A stretch of 32,284 bases of DNA from an uncultured Vogesella sp. (GTDB lineage Bacteria > Pseudomonadota > Gammaproteobacteria > Burkholderiales > Chromobacteriaceae): contig CAMLGD010000009.1 in NCBI GenBank assembly GCA_946479405.1, positions 1 through 32,284 on the forward strand, read 5' to 3'. The position numbers were made by a program, and so were the translations under genes. Positions 10,036 through 18,109 of the stretch are shown here, one piece after another (positions within the stretch are counted from its first letter, which is position 1; the number at the start of each line of letters is the position of its first letter). The notes under the pieces were generated by a model. That model did no database searches. It was not told where the DNA came from and saw nothing but the letters and a program-made list of their open reading frames with translations.

Positions 10036-10533
10036 TTACACGTTGGCCGCCAGCGCGGTATCCATCAGCGCCATTTCCTGACTGCTCATCAACTTCTCGA
10101 TATCCACCATGATGATCATGCGCTCACCGATGGCGCCCAAGCCCTGAATGTAGGCGGTGTCCATGACAGAACCGAACTCCGGCGCCGGCTTGATATCGTC
10201 ACCGGACAGCTCGATCACGTCGGATACGCCGTCCACCACCATGCCCACGGTGCGCCCCAGCACATTGAGGATGATCACCACGGTGAAGTCGTTGTAGACG
10301 ATGTTGCCGACCCCGAACTTGATACGCATGTCGATGATCGGCACGATGTGGCCGCGCAGGTTGATCACCCCCTTGATGAAGTCTGGCGACTTCGCCAGCC
10401 GGGTCACCGCATCGTAGCCGCGAATCTCCTGCACCTTCAGGATGTCGATGCCGTACTCTTCCTGCCCCAGCGTGAACACTAGGAATTCCCGGCGCTGGGC
10501 GTCGGCTTCTGCCATTGTTCTCATATCCACCAT
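10036..10533 (-). CDS. cheW: Chemotaxis coupling protein CheW
   Basis: Adaptor joining chemoreceptors to CheA; SH3-like CheW fold, up to 165 residues. Landmarks are [39 protein letters not shown] and [13 protein letters not shown]. Three in-frame ATGs (10533, 10524, 10515) are possible; none has a clear ribosome site, and the last is preceded by GAGAAC, so the mature start may be up to six residues shorter. It lies between cheA and the MCP gene, 12 bp from the latter. Only one free-standing cheW occurs in the window; the other operon supplies CheV proteins instead. Confidence 0.95.
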   Translation of the reverse strand: MVDMRTMAEADAQRREFLVFTLGQEEYGIDILKVQEIRGYDAVTRLAKSPDFIKGVINLRGHIVPIIDMRIKFGVGNIVYNDFTVVIILNVLGRTVGMVVDGVSDVIELSGDDIKPAPEFGSVMDTAYIQGLGAIGERMIIMVDIEKLMSSQEMALMDTALAANV

Positions 10534-10562
10534 GATGTTTGCCGCATCCCGTTACGGTTGGA

Positions 10563-12710
10563 TCAGACGGCGACCGCATCGGTCTGCGGCGCTTTCTGCA
10601 TATTCATTCGGACAATCGCGCCAACATCCAGAATCAGCGCCACGCGACCATCCCCCAGGATGGTGGCACCGGACAGGCCGGCCACCTTCCGGTAATTCGC
10701 TTCGATGTTCTTCACCACAAACTGCTGCTGCCCCAGCAGCTCGTCCACCATCAGCGCAAACTTCTGCCCGCCGGCCTCCACCACAATGAGGATGGCCTGC
10801 TCTGGCTGCGGATGCTGCGGGGTGATCTGGAAGACTTCGGCGATACTGATGATCGGCAGGTATTCACCACGGATGCTGACAATGCGCCCGCGGCCAACGA
10901 TGTTTTTCACATCACCCGGCTGCGGCTGCAGCGACTCCAGAATGTAGTTCAGCGGCAGCACGTAGGTTTCGTCGCCCACCATCACCGACATGCCATCCAT
11001 GATGGCGAGAGTCAGGGGCAGGCGGATGGTCATGGTGGTGCCGATATCGGCCATGCTGCTGATATCGATACGTCCGCCCATGGCCACGATATTCTTGCGC
11101 ACCACGTCCATGCCGACCCCGCGGCCGGAAACATCGGTAACTTCTGTGGCGGTGGAAAAGCCTGGCTCGAAAATCAGCGCCCACACTTCCCCATCCGTCA
11201 TGCTGTCCTGCACCGGCAGACCACGCTCGCGGGCCTTGGCCAGAATCTTCTCGCGCCGCAAGCCGGCGCCATCATCGGTTACTTCAATCACGATGCTGCC
11301 ACCTTCGTGGAAGGCGCGCAGAGTCAGCAAACCACAGGCTTGCTTGCCCTTGGCCAGCCGCTCCTGCGGCGATTCGACGCCATGGTCCAGACTGTTGCGT
11401 ACCAGATGCGTCAGCGGGTCCGACAGCTTTTCGATAAAGCCTTTGTCCAGCTCGGTACTCTCGCCCACCATTTTCAGCTCCACCTGCTTGTCGAGCTTGG
11501 CGGCCAGGTCGCGCACCACCCGTGGAAAGCGCTGGAACACGAAAGAAATCGGCATCATGCGGATGGACATCACCGCCTCTTGCAACTCCCGAGAATTACG
11601 CTGCAGTAGCGAGATGCTGTTGAGCAGCTTCTCATGCGCCACGGTGTCCAGCCCGCCACCGTACTGCACCAACATGGACTGGGTGATCACCAGCTCACCC
11701 ACCAGATTCAACAGCAAATCCACCTTATCGGTACTGACCCGGATGGAGCTCTCGCCACCCTGGCTGCCGGCACTGGGCACACGCGTATCGGAACGCGCAG
11801 CCACTACCGGCACAGCAGCAGCCACCTCCACGGCCGGAGTGGAGGTATCAATCGCCACAGGCAGCGGCTGAAACAGACCGAAACCCGGCTCTTCGTAGGC
11901 GATATGCTCATCTGTGTCCGCGATCACCGCAGGCAACGGGGCAAACAGGCCAAAGCCGTCTTCTTCCAGCAGCACGTCTTCCGGCAATGGAGTGTTCACT
12001 CCAACCGACTCATCCAGGCCAAACAGGCCAAAGCCGTCATCTTCGGTGGTGACATCCGGCAACACGCGAAACGACGCTGGCTCCAGCACAAAAGCCAACA
12101 TTTCTTTGACATCGCCGCAACTCACGGAGCTCGTCAGCAAGGCAATCGCCGGCAGGCCTGCGCTGCCATCGGCCGGCAGACTGCTGATGACTTCTACTTG
12201 CCCCAGTGCGGCCAACCTTTGCCAGATATCCTCTTCGGACAACGCCAGTGGTGGATGCAACTCGATATGCAAACGCCCGCAAACCGGCTCGACTACCGGC
12301 GCGGGCGCCACGACAACTTTCTCTGCCAGCGACAACTGGACAAGGGCTTGCTTCAGTGCCTGGATACGCTCGGCTGCTACGGCCTCGCCACCGCGGTGGT
12401 GCGCCAGCATATCCTTGAGCAAATCGCCAGATTGCAAGGAGGCATCCACTATCTGCCGACTGAGGGGCAGCTCCAGCTTGCGCACCTTGTCCAGCAAATT
12501 CTCCAGCACGTGGGTGAGATCAGCCAGATCGGAAAAACCAAAGGTCGCCGCTCCGCCTTTGATGGAGTGGGCTGCCCGGAAAATAGCATTAAGATCTTCG
12601 CTGTCCGGCCGGGCAATATCGATTACCAGCAGCAAGGACTCCATGCTGGCCAGGTGTTCGGCCGTTTCATCAAAAAATACTTGATGAAACTGGGACATAT
12701 CAAAAGACAT
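10563..12710 (-). CDS. cheA: Chemotaxis histidine kinase CheA (P2-like, GFGLF-repeat linker)
   Basis: A 715-residue CheA that phosphorylates CheY and CheB. P1 carries His48 in RAAHSIKGGAATFGF; a P2-like alpha/beta region spans about 145-216; a linker at 217-320 holds three copies of GFGLF (226-230, 252-256, 276-280), each preceded by acidic residues; P3 dimerisation starts near 322 (SSIRVSTDKVDLLLNLVGEL); P4 has the N box LVRNSLDHGVE and the DDGAGL and GRGVGMDVV G boxes; P5 is the CheW-like C-terminus. All catalytic motifs look intact. It lies between cheY and cheW in the minus-strand operon. It differs in architecture from the second CheA at 18110. Confidence 0.96.
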   Translation of the reverse strand: MSFDMSQFHQVFFDETAEHLASMESLLLVIDIARPDSEDLNAIFRAAHSIKGGAATFGFSDLADLTHVLENLLDKVRKLELPLSRQIVDASLQSGDLLKDMLAHHRGGEAVAAERIQALKQALVQLSLAEKVVVAPAPVVEPVCGRLHIELHPPLALSEEDIWQRLAALGQVEVISSLPADGSAGLPAIALLTSSVSCGDVKEMLAFVLEPASFRVLPDVTTEDDGFGLFGLDESVGVNTPLPEDVLLEEDGFGLFAPLPAVIADTDEHIAYEEPGFGLFQPLPVAIDTSTPAVEVAAAVPVVAARSDTRVPSAGSQGGESSIRVSTDKVDLLLNLVGELVITQSMLVQYGGGLDTVAHEKLLNSISLLQRNSRELQEAVMSIRMMPISFVFQRFPRVVRDLAAKLDKQVELKMVGESTELDKGFIEKLSDPLTHLVRNSLDHGVESPQERLAKGKQACGLLTLRAFHEGGSIVIEVTDDGAGLRREKILAKARERGLPVQDSMTDGEVWALIFEPGFSTATEVTDVSGRGVGMDVVRKNIVAMGGRIDISSMADIGTTMTIRLPLTLAIMDGMSVMVGDETYVLPLNYILESLQPQPGDVKNIVGRGRIVSIRGEYLPIISIAEVFQITPQHPQPEQAILIVVEAGGQKFALMVDELLGQQQFVVKNIEANYRKVAGLSGATILGDGRVALILDVGAIVRMNMQKAPQTDAVAV

Positions 12711-12743
12711 CGGCAGCCCCCTTGGGACAGATCAACGCAGGTT

Positions 12744-13109
12744 TCAGCCCACCAAGCGACGTACAACGTCGATCAGTTTCTGTGGGTCGAACGGCTTGAC
12801 CAGCCAGCCGGTGGCGCCGGCAGCGCGGCCTTGTGCCTTCATCTGGTCGCTGGACTCGGTGGTCAGCATCAGGATTGGCGTAGCAGCGTAGTTGGGCAGC
12901 TGCCGCAACGAGCGGATCAGGGTCAGACCATCCATGCCCGGCATGTTCTGATCGGTCAACACCAGGTCAACCTGGGATACCTGCGCCTTGGCAAGACCCG
13001 CATTGCCATCCGCGGCTTCAACTACTTCGTAACCGGCACTTTTCAAAGTGAAGGTGACCATCTGTCTGATCGAGGCAGAGTCATCTACCGTAAGTATTTT
13101 TTTGGCCAT
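12744..13109 (-). CDS. cheY: Response regulator CheY (first copy)
   Basis: A 121-residue single-domain receiver. Acidic pair Asp9/Asp10 (LTVDDSASIRQMV), phosphoacceptor Asp53 (LVLTDQNMPGMDGL), the threonine switch in ILMLTTESS and the lysine of WLVKPFDP are all present. It has no output domain. It resembles the CheY found directly upstream of cheA in many proteobacterial che operons, and differs from the E. coli-like CheY at 16884. It may be a phosphate sink, a CheA-specific messenger or a flagellar switch regulator; which one cannot be told from sequence. The gap of 151 bp to the STAS gene could hold a promoter, but none is obvious. Confidence 0.93.
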   Translation of the reverse strand: MAKKILTVDDSASIRQMVTFTLKSAGYEVVEAADGNAGLAKAQVSQVDLVLTDQNMPGMDGLTLIRSLRQLPNYAATPILMLTTESSDQMKAQGRAAGATGWLVKPFDPQKLIDVVRRLVG

Positions 13110-13260
13110 AGCCAGCTATCCAATCATCCCAGGGAATGTACCGTTACCCACCACTAGTCAGCCCCGCAAGTGCAAGAGGAGCCTTAACCGAGTTGTGGTG
13201 GGCAGGGTTACAGCAAGAAACAGTTCCTCCGCGACATCACTGCCATCGAACGGGCAGGAA

Positions 13261-13566
13261 TCAGCGAATGGTGAACAGTTTGGTGAAGCAGGCGATTTCC
13301 AGCACCTGACGCACGGTGTCACGACAATTTACCAGTGCCAGCTCCTTGCCGGCAGCACCTGCACGCTCTTTCAGTAACAGGAGCATGCCCAGCGCGGAGC
13401 TGTCGAGATACGGTACTTGCTCGAAGTCCACCTCGATATGGGAAATGGCGCTGTTTTCCAGCAGCTCCTGGCTTGCCGCACGAAAGTCTTTATGCACGTT
13501 GAAGTCAAACTGACCAACCAGCACAATCGACCCTTTTTTACCTTCGATCCTGACGATAGGCTTCAT
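13261..13566 (-). CDS. STAS-domain protein (anti-sigma-factor-antagonist-like)
   Basis: A 101-residue single STAS domain. The key segment is VPYLDSSALGMLLLLKERA, where one of Ser56/Ser57 corresponds to the phosphorylated serine of SpoIIAA-type antagonists. It starts 8 bp after the histidine-kinase stop codon, so the two are co-transcribed. Similar small STAS proteins appear beside chemotaxis and flagellar genes in other Proteobacteria. No SpoIIAB/RsbW-type HATPase kinase without a phosphoacceptor domain and no PP2C phosphatase is found in the window, so its switching partner is unknown. The domain call is firm; the role is not. Confidence 0.88.
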   Translation of the reverse strand: MKPIVRIEGKKGSIVLVGQFDFNVHKDFRAASQELLENSAISHIEVDFEQVPYLDSSALGMLLLLKERAGAAGKELALVNCRDTVRQVLEIACFTKLFTIR

Positions 13567-13574
13567 ACTCTCCC

Positions 13575-14735
13575 CTACTTGCCCTTGGTGATAGCGGTGA
13601 CAGCAATTGGCAGCTTCAACTCAAAAACCGTCATCTCGTCATCGCGCATGTATCTGATCGCTCCATTCATATCCTCGACCACTCTTTTGACAATGGCAAG
13701 TCCAAGACCAGTGCCATGTGCTCTTGTGGTAAAAAATGGATCGAATATCTGCTGCTGCAGCCCCTCGGGAATAGCATCGCCCTCATTCGCTACCCGCAGC
13801 TGCAGTTGCCCAGCCTGAACAGATGCTTCTAAGCACACCTGTCCATGCGCCGGACAAAACTGGCAGGCATTTTCAACCAAATTGGTCAAAGCGCCAACCA
13901 GATCGGACTTTACCGCCTGCACAAAAACAGATTCGCTCACTCCTAGATGCCAGTCGAGCTGCTTCTTTTCCAGTAGTGGTTGCACAATCAGTGCCACTTC
14001 CTGAAGCAGTGCGTTTACCTCAATCGGTTCCTGCACGCCCCCCACTACGCCAGAGCGTACAAAGCTCAACATATCCTGCACCAAAGACTCCAGCGCCTGC
14101 AGCCGCTCCACCGTCTTGCTTGCAAAACGGCTCCTTGCCTCCTCGGGCAAATCTTCTCTCCGCAGGTTGGCCGCATACAGCAGTGCCGTTGCCAGCGGCG
14201 TACGAATCTGATGCGCCAGCGAAGCCGCCATCCGCCCCATCGAAGCAAGCTTGGCCTGCTGCGCCAATTGCTCATGCAGTTGGCGCAGATGGGTCACATC
14301 CACCAACAGCATAAAACTCCCCTGCCCCTGTAGCGCCACCTCCGCCACCGAGACAAAAGCAACCGAACCATCCGCACCCCGGCACAAATACTCACCGTCC
14401 TGGGTGTCCCGCTCCAACAAGGAATCCAACTGCCAAGACTGCTGCTCCGCCAAATCAGGCAACAACATGGTGGCGGCCTCATTAACTCCCGTGACAGTAC
14501 CGGCCTCATCCAGCTCCACAACCCCCACCGGCATGGCCGCCAACAGCGCGGTCAGCTTGGCAGCAAGACGCTCGTTGGCTGCAGATTTCTGCACCAGCTC
14601 ATCATTAGCGCGTTGCAGCTTGCTGTTCAGTTCGGCAACCTGCCCTTCCAGCAGCTTGTAGGCACTGATCAGCTCATCGGTGACGCTGTTGAAGTGCTCG
14701 AACACCTCGCGCAACTGCTCACTATTGCCCTGCAT
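13575..14735 (-). CDS. FlrB/FleS-like sensor histidine kinase
   Basis: A 386-residue soluble kinase with no transmembrane helix. An N-terminal coiled coil (about 1-60) leads into a PAS domain (about 62-150), then the phosphoacceptor helix with His175 in SLAHQIRTPLATALLYAANL, and an HATPase domain with NLVENACQF and FDPFFTTRAHGTGLGLAIV. The H-box region closely matches FlrB/FleS kinases that drive middle flagellar genes through an NtrC-type sigma-54 activator. No such activator is next to it; a STAS gene follows instead. ATG at 14735 has AAGGA eight bases upstream. First gene of the minus-strand che operon. Confidence 0.88.
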   Translation of the reverse strand: MQGNSEQLREVFEHFNSVTDELISAYKLLEGQVAELNSKLQRANDELVQKSAANERLAAKLTALLAAMPVGVVELDEAGTVTGVNEAATMLLPDLAEQQSWQLDSLLERDTQDGEYLCRGADGSVAFVSVAEVALQGQGSFMLLVDVTHLRQLHEQLAQQAKLASMGRMAASLAHQIRTPLATALLYAANLRREDLPEEARSRFASKTVERLQALESLVQDMLSFVRSGVVGGVQEPIEVNALLQEVALIVQPLLEKKQLDWHLGVSESVFVQAVKSDLVGALTNLVENACQFCPAHGQVCLEASVQAGQLQLRVANEGDAIPEGLQQQIFDPFFTTRAHGTGLGLAIVKRVVEDMNGAIRYMRDDEMTVFELKLPIAVTAITKGK

Positions 14736-14771
14736 TGTTAAAATCCTTACATACTAGTAGCGCATGATTTG

Positions 14772-14798
14772 TAAAACTTGCTTGAACAGTATGATAAT
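14772..14798 (+). promoter_or_regulatory. Candidate promoter for the cheV operon
   Basis: In the 199-bp divergent region, TTGTAA (14769-14774) and GATAAT (14793-14798) are spaced 18 bp, a plausible sigma-70 arrangement. The same stretch also reads as TAAAACTT, 10 bp, TATGATAA, a loose sigma-28-like match with a spacer one base short. Neither is strong. No convincing sigma-54 site was found in this region. Confidence 0.3.
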
Positions 14799-14934
14799 GC
14801 CCGCTGACCTGCCAGATGCCCAAATAAGGCTTGCAAAACCGCTAGGTGGTTGCTCTGGCCTTTTTGCGCGAAACTTGTATTAATAGTATTGTCAGCGAAC
14901 CCGTTGCACGACGGCCAACCCTCCGGAGGTTTCC

Positions 14935-15876
14935 GTGTCAGAACTGCTTAAAAAAATTGATGCCCGTACCAAACTGGCAGGCACCAACAAACTGGAGATC
15001 CTGCTCTTCTCGCTCGGTGTAGACCAGCGTACGGGAAGAAAAGAAACCTTTGGCATCAATGTGTTTAAAGTCCGCGAAGTGATGCGTACTCCGGAGATCA
15101 CATCGGCACCAGAAATGCCTTCTTCAGTGGAAGGCATGGTCAGCCTGCGCGGCAGCCTGGTCCCCGTCATCGACCTGGCCAAGTATGCCGGGGTGATCAG
15201 CGACAAGAAGCCCGAAATCATGATCGTGACCGAATACAACGGTCATACCCAGGGTTTTCTGGTTGAGGCCGTGGACACCATCCTGCGCCTTGACTGGGCC
15301 GCCATGCGTGTCCCGCCGGAAATGATCACTAACCGGATGGGTGGTCTGGTAACCGCCGTCACTGAGCTGGAAAACGGCACACTGGTGATGATGATGGATG
15401 TGGAAAAAGTACTGGCCGAAACTGCCATGTACAGCGACGAACACCAGTTCATCAACATCGAGCCGCTGCGCGAAGAACGCATGGTGTACTTTGCAGACGA
15501 CTCCGCAGTCGCCCGCAAGCAGATCGAACGCACCTTCCAGGCCATGCAGGTGAAATACGCCTACGCCATCAACGGTATGCGCGCCTGGGATGACCTGCAA
15601 CGGATGGCCGGCCAGGCAGACCTGGCGGGGCGCAAGCTCAATGAAGTTGTGCACCTTATTCTGACCGATGTGGAAATGCCTGAAATGGACGGCTACATGC
15701 TGACCAAGATGGTCAAATCCGACCCTCGCTTTGCTGGCATTCCGGTTCTGATGCATTCATCTTTGTCCGGGCAATCGAACCAGAAACTGGGCGAGTCAGT
15801 GGGCGTAGATGCCTATGTCTCCAAGTTCGAGCCACAAAAGCTGTCAATGAAGATCCGCGAAATGCTGAAGATCTGA
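14935..15876 (+). CDS. cheV: Chemotaxis protein CheV (first of tandem pair)
   Basis: A 313-residue CheW-receiver fusion. The CheW-like domain (about 20-165) has ETFGINVFKVREVMRTPE, GMVSLRGSLVPVIDLAKY and a GFLVEAVD segment. The receiver domain (about 180-313) has the acidic pair in VYFADDSAVARKQIE, phosphoacceptor in LILTDVEMPEMDGYML, and the lysine of YVSKFEPQKL. CheV couples receptors to CheA and is thought to adjust gain when phosphorylated. The start is a GTG with a strong GGAGG six bases upstream. First gene of the plus-strand cluster; the second CheV lies 32 bp downstream. It has a short insertion (VDQRTGRKE) relative to its partner. Confidence 0.95.
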   Translation: MSELLKKIDARTKLAGTNKLEILLFSLGVDQRTGRKETFGINVFKVREVMRTPEITSAPEMPSSVEGMVSLRGSLVPVIDLAKYAGVISDKKPEIMIVTEYNGHTQGFLVEAVDTILRLDWAAMRVPPEMITNRMGGLVTAVTELENGTLVMMMDVEKVLAETAMYSDEHQFINIEPLREERMVYFADDSAVARKQIERTFQAMQVKYAYAINGMRAWDDLQRMAGQADLAGRKLNEVVHLILTDVEMPEMDGYMLTKMVKSDPRFAGIPVLMHSSLSGQSNQKLGESVGVDAYVSKFEPQKLSMKIREMLKI

Positions 15877-15908
15877 TCCAGAGACACCAGAATAAATAAG
15901 GAATCGCT

Positions 15909-16844
15909 ATGGCGGCATCTGAAGCTTCTCTGTTGGCCAGCATTGACGCAAGAACCAAGCTGGCAGGCTCCAATAAAATGGAAATCCTCCTGTTCTCCCT
16001 AGGCACCCGGGAAACATTTGGCATCAACGTTTTCAAGGTCCGCGAAGTGTCGCAGACCCCGTTCATTACCAAGACACCCAACATGCCGTTTGGCGTCGAG
16101 GGAGTGCTGTCATTGCGCGGCAACATTATTCCGGTTATCTCGCTGGCCAAATTCATTGGCTGCGAAACCGTGGATGTCGGCTACAGCACCATGATTGTGA
16201 CCGAGTTCAACAAGAGCACCCAGGCCTTCCTGGTAGATTCTGTTGATCGCATCATCCGGGTGGACTGGGACAAAGTACGAGCTCCGGAAAACGTGATGAG
16301 CACTTCGCAGCAGACACTGATCACCGCCGTTACCGAGCTGGACGACGGTAAACTCGTCTCCATTCTGGATGTTGAGCAAATCCTGGCCAGCGTAGTAGGC
16401 GAATCCCATGTCCCGGACCTGCCACAAGCGCCGCTGGAACTTGACCAGTACGTGTTCTTTGCTGACGACTCCGTCGTTGCACGCAAGGAGATCTGTGGCG
16501 TGCTCGACAAAATGGCAATCAAGTATCACCAGGCCAATAACGGCAAGGAAGCCTGGGACAAATTGCAAGTACTGGCCAATCGAAACTGGTCAGAGGAAGA
16601 GTCCCTGCATGACACCCTGAAGTTGATTCTGGTCGATGCGGAAATGCCGGAAATGGATGGCTACGTGCTGACCAAGCTGATCAAGTCCGATCATCGCTTC
16701 AGCGGCATCCCTATTGTCATGCACTCCTCGCTGTCCTCCAATGCCAATAGAGCAATGGGCGCCAGTGTCGGTGTTGATGCCTACGTTGCAAAATTCGACC
16801 CCGCAGTTCTTGCAGACACTTTAATTCCGTTCCTGCAACGTTAA
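15909..16844 (+). CDS. cheV: Chemotaxis protein CheV (second of tandem pair)
   Basis: A 311-residue CheW-receiver fusion with the same layout as the gene before it: SIDARTKLAGSNKMEILLFS and ETFGINVFKVREV in the CheW-like part, then FFADDSVVARKEI, LILVDAEMPEMDGYVL and YVAKFDP in the receiver. The phosphoacceptor motif and the switch lysine are intact in both copies. The N-terminal 50 residues are nearly identical to the first copy, whereas the middle of the receiver is more diverged, which fits an old tandem duplication. A ribosome site (AAGGAATCGCT) precedes ATG. It lies 39 bp upstream of cheY. Confidence 0.95.
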   Translation: MAASEASLLASIDARTKLAGSNKMEILLFSLGTRETFGINVFKVREVSQTPFITKTPNMPFGVEGVLSLRGNIIPVISLAKFIGCETVDVGYSTMIVTEFNKSTQAFLVDSVDRIIRVDWDKVRAPENVMSTSQQTLITAVTELDDGKLVSILDVEQILASVVGESHVPDLPQAPLELDQYVFFADDSVVARKEICGVLDKMAIKYHQANNGKEAWDKLQVLANRNWSEEESLHDTLKLILVDAEMPEMDGYVLTKLIKSDHRFSGIPIVMHSSLSSNANRAMGASVGVDAYVAKFDPAVLADTLIPFLQR

Positions 16845-16883
16845 AATAACGGGTTAACCACCACCCAGGTCAGGACAACGCTA

Positions 16884-17273
16884 ATGGCAGACAAAAATCT
16901 TCGTTTCCTCGTGGTAGATGACTTTTCCACAATGAGACGTATCGTGCGCAACCTGCTCAAGGAACTGGGCTTTACCAACGTTGATGAAGCAGAAGATGGT
17001 CAGGTTGCCCTGCACAAACTGAAAACGCAGCATTTCGACTTTATCGTGTCGGACTGGAACATGCCGAACATGACCGGCATTGAGCTGCTTCGTGCTGTAC
17101 GTGCAGACGCACAGCTGAAGCCCATCCCCTTTCTGATGATTACCGCAGAAGCCAAACGCGAAAACATCATCGAAGCAGCTACAGCGGGAGCCAGCGGCTA
17201 TATCGTGAAACCGTTTACTGCCGCCACGCTGGAAGAAAAGATGAACAAGATCTTCCAGAACCTGAGCAAATAA
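16884..17273 (+). CDS. cheY: Response regulator CheY (second copy, E. coli type)
   Basis: A 129-residue receiver matching E. coli CheY throughout: Asp12/Asp13 in [20 protein letters not shown], phosphoacceptor Asp57 in [30 protein letters not shown] with the switch threonine, and [15 protein letters not shown]. This is the form that binds FliM at the flagellar switch and is dephosphorylated by CheZ, whose gene follows 46 bp downstream. It is therefore the best candidate for the flagellar output regulator of this cell; the CheY at 12744 is more divergent. Confidence 0.96.
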   Translation: MADKNLRFLVVDDFSTMRRIVRNLLKELGFTNVDEAEDGQVALHKLKTQHFDFIVSDWNMPNMTGIELLRAVRADAQLKPIPFLMITAEAKRENIIEAATAGASGYIVKPFTAATLEEKMNKIFQNLSK

Positions 17274-17319
17274 CATTAATTAAGCCAGCACCAAAGTGCT
17301 ACGCGCAGGAGGAGTTAAC

Positions 17320-18054
17320 GTGCCTGACCACACTCTTGAAAGTGGTGACTCTCCAGATCTGGAAGCCCTGTTCGACAGTATCGCCCTGCAACACAGCGCC
17401 ACTGGAGGCGATGCTCAGGTCTCGATCCCCGCCGACATGTCACCGGAAGCCGTGATGGGTATGTATGCCCAGATTGGCCAGATGACTCGCAAGCTGCACG
17501 ATACTCTGCGTGAACTGGGCTATGACAAGTCGCTTGAAAAAGTAGCTGATGCCATCCCTGATGCCAAGGATCGCCTGGGTTATATCGCCACCCTGACAGC
17601 CAATGCGGCAGAGCGGGTTCTCAACGCCACCGATATTGCAAAACCGATTCAGGATGAATTGCAGAATCAGGCCGAATCCCTAAATCTGCGTTGGGAAAAA
17701 CTGTTCGCTAACCAGCTAAGTACAGCTGAGTTCAAGCAACTGGCACAAGAAACACGCTCTTATCTGGCTCTGGTACCCAAGCAAACCGAAGCTACCAGCA
17801 ACCAGCTGCTGGAAATTGTGATGGCACAAGATTTTCAAGACCTTACCGGCCAGGTAATCAAGAAGGTCATGGAGATGGTCAAAACACTGGAAAATGAGCT
17901 GCTCAGTGTCTTGATCGAATATCTGCCAGCAGACCGCAAGATGGAGCTTGGCTCTGACCTGCTGCAAGGCCCCGTGGTTAATCCGGATGGTCGTACCGAT
18001 GTAGTCACCAGCCAGCAGCAGGTAGACGACCTGCTCGAAAGCCTGGGTTTCTGA
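17320..18054 (+). CDS. cheZ: CheY-P phosphatase CheZ
   Basis: A 244-residue helical phosphatase that speeds CheY-P dephosphorylation. The catalytic segment AQDFQDLTGQVIKKVMEMV includes Asp174 and Gln178, equivalent to Asp143 and Gln147 of E. coli CheZ. The C-terminus QQVDDLLESLGF is the CheY-binding peptide. The start chosen is GTG at 17320 because AGGAGGAGTTAAC lies just before it; an open frame reaching to 17296 would run through this ribosome site. CheZ between cheY and cheA is the Pseudomonas/Vibrio flagellar arrangement. Confidence 0.95.
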   Translation: MPDHTLESGDSPDLEALFDSIALQHSATGGDAQVSIPADMSPEAVMGMYAQIGQMTRKLHDTLRELGYDKSLEKVADAIPDAKDRLGYIATLTANAAERVLNATDIAKPIQDELQNQAESLNLRWEKLFANQLSTAEFKQLAQETRSYLALVPKQTEATSNQLLEIVMAQDFQDLTGQVIKKVMEMVKTLENELLSVLIEYLPADRKMELGSDLLQGPVVNPDGRTDVVTSQQQVDDLLESLGF

Positions 18055-18109
18055 GCGCATACTTGCCGCCTGACATTGGTCGGGCCGACATTCAATTAAG
18101 GAAGTAAAA

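Noticed and set aside
14840..14885. TGGCCTTTTTGCG resembling a sigma-54 promoter near a FlrB-like kinase
   Set aside because: Only 7 bp separate GG and GC instead of the 10 needed for a -24/-12 promoter.
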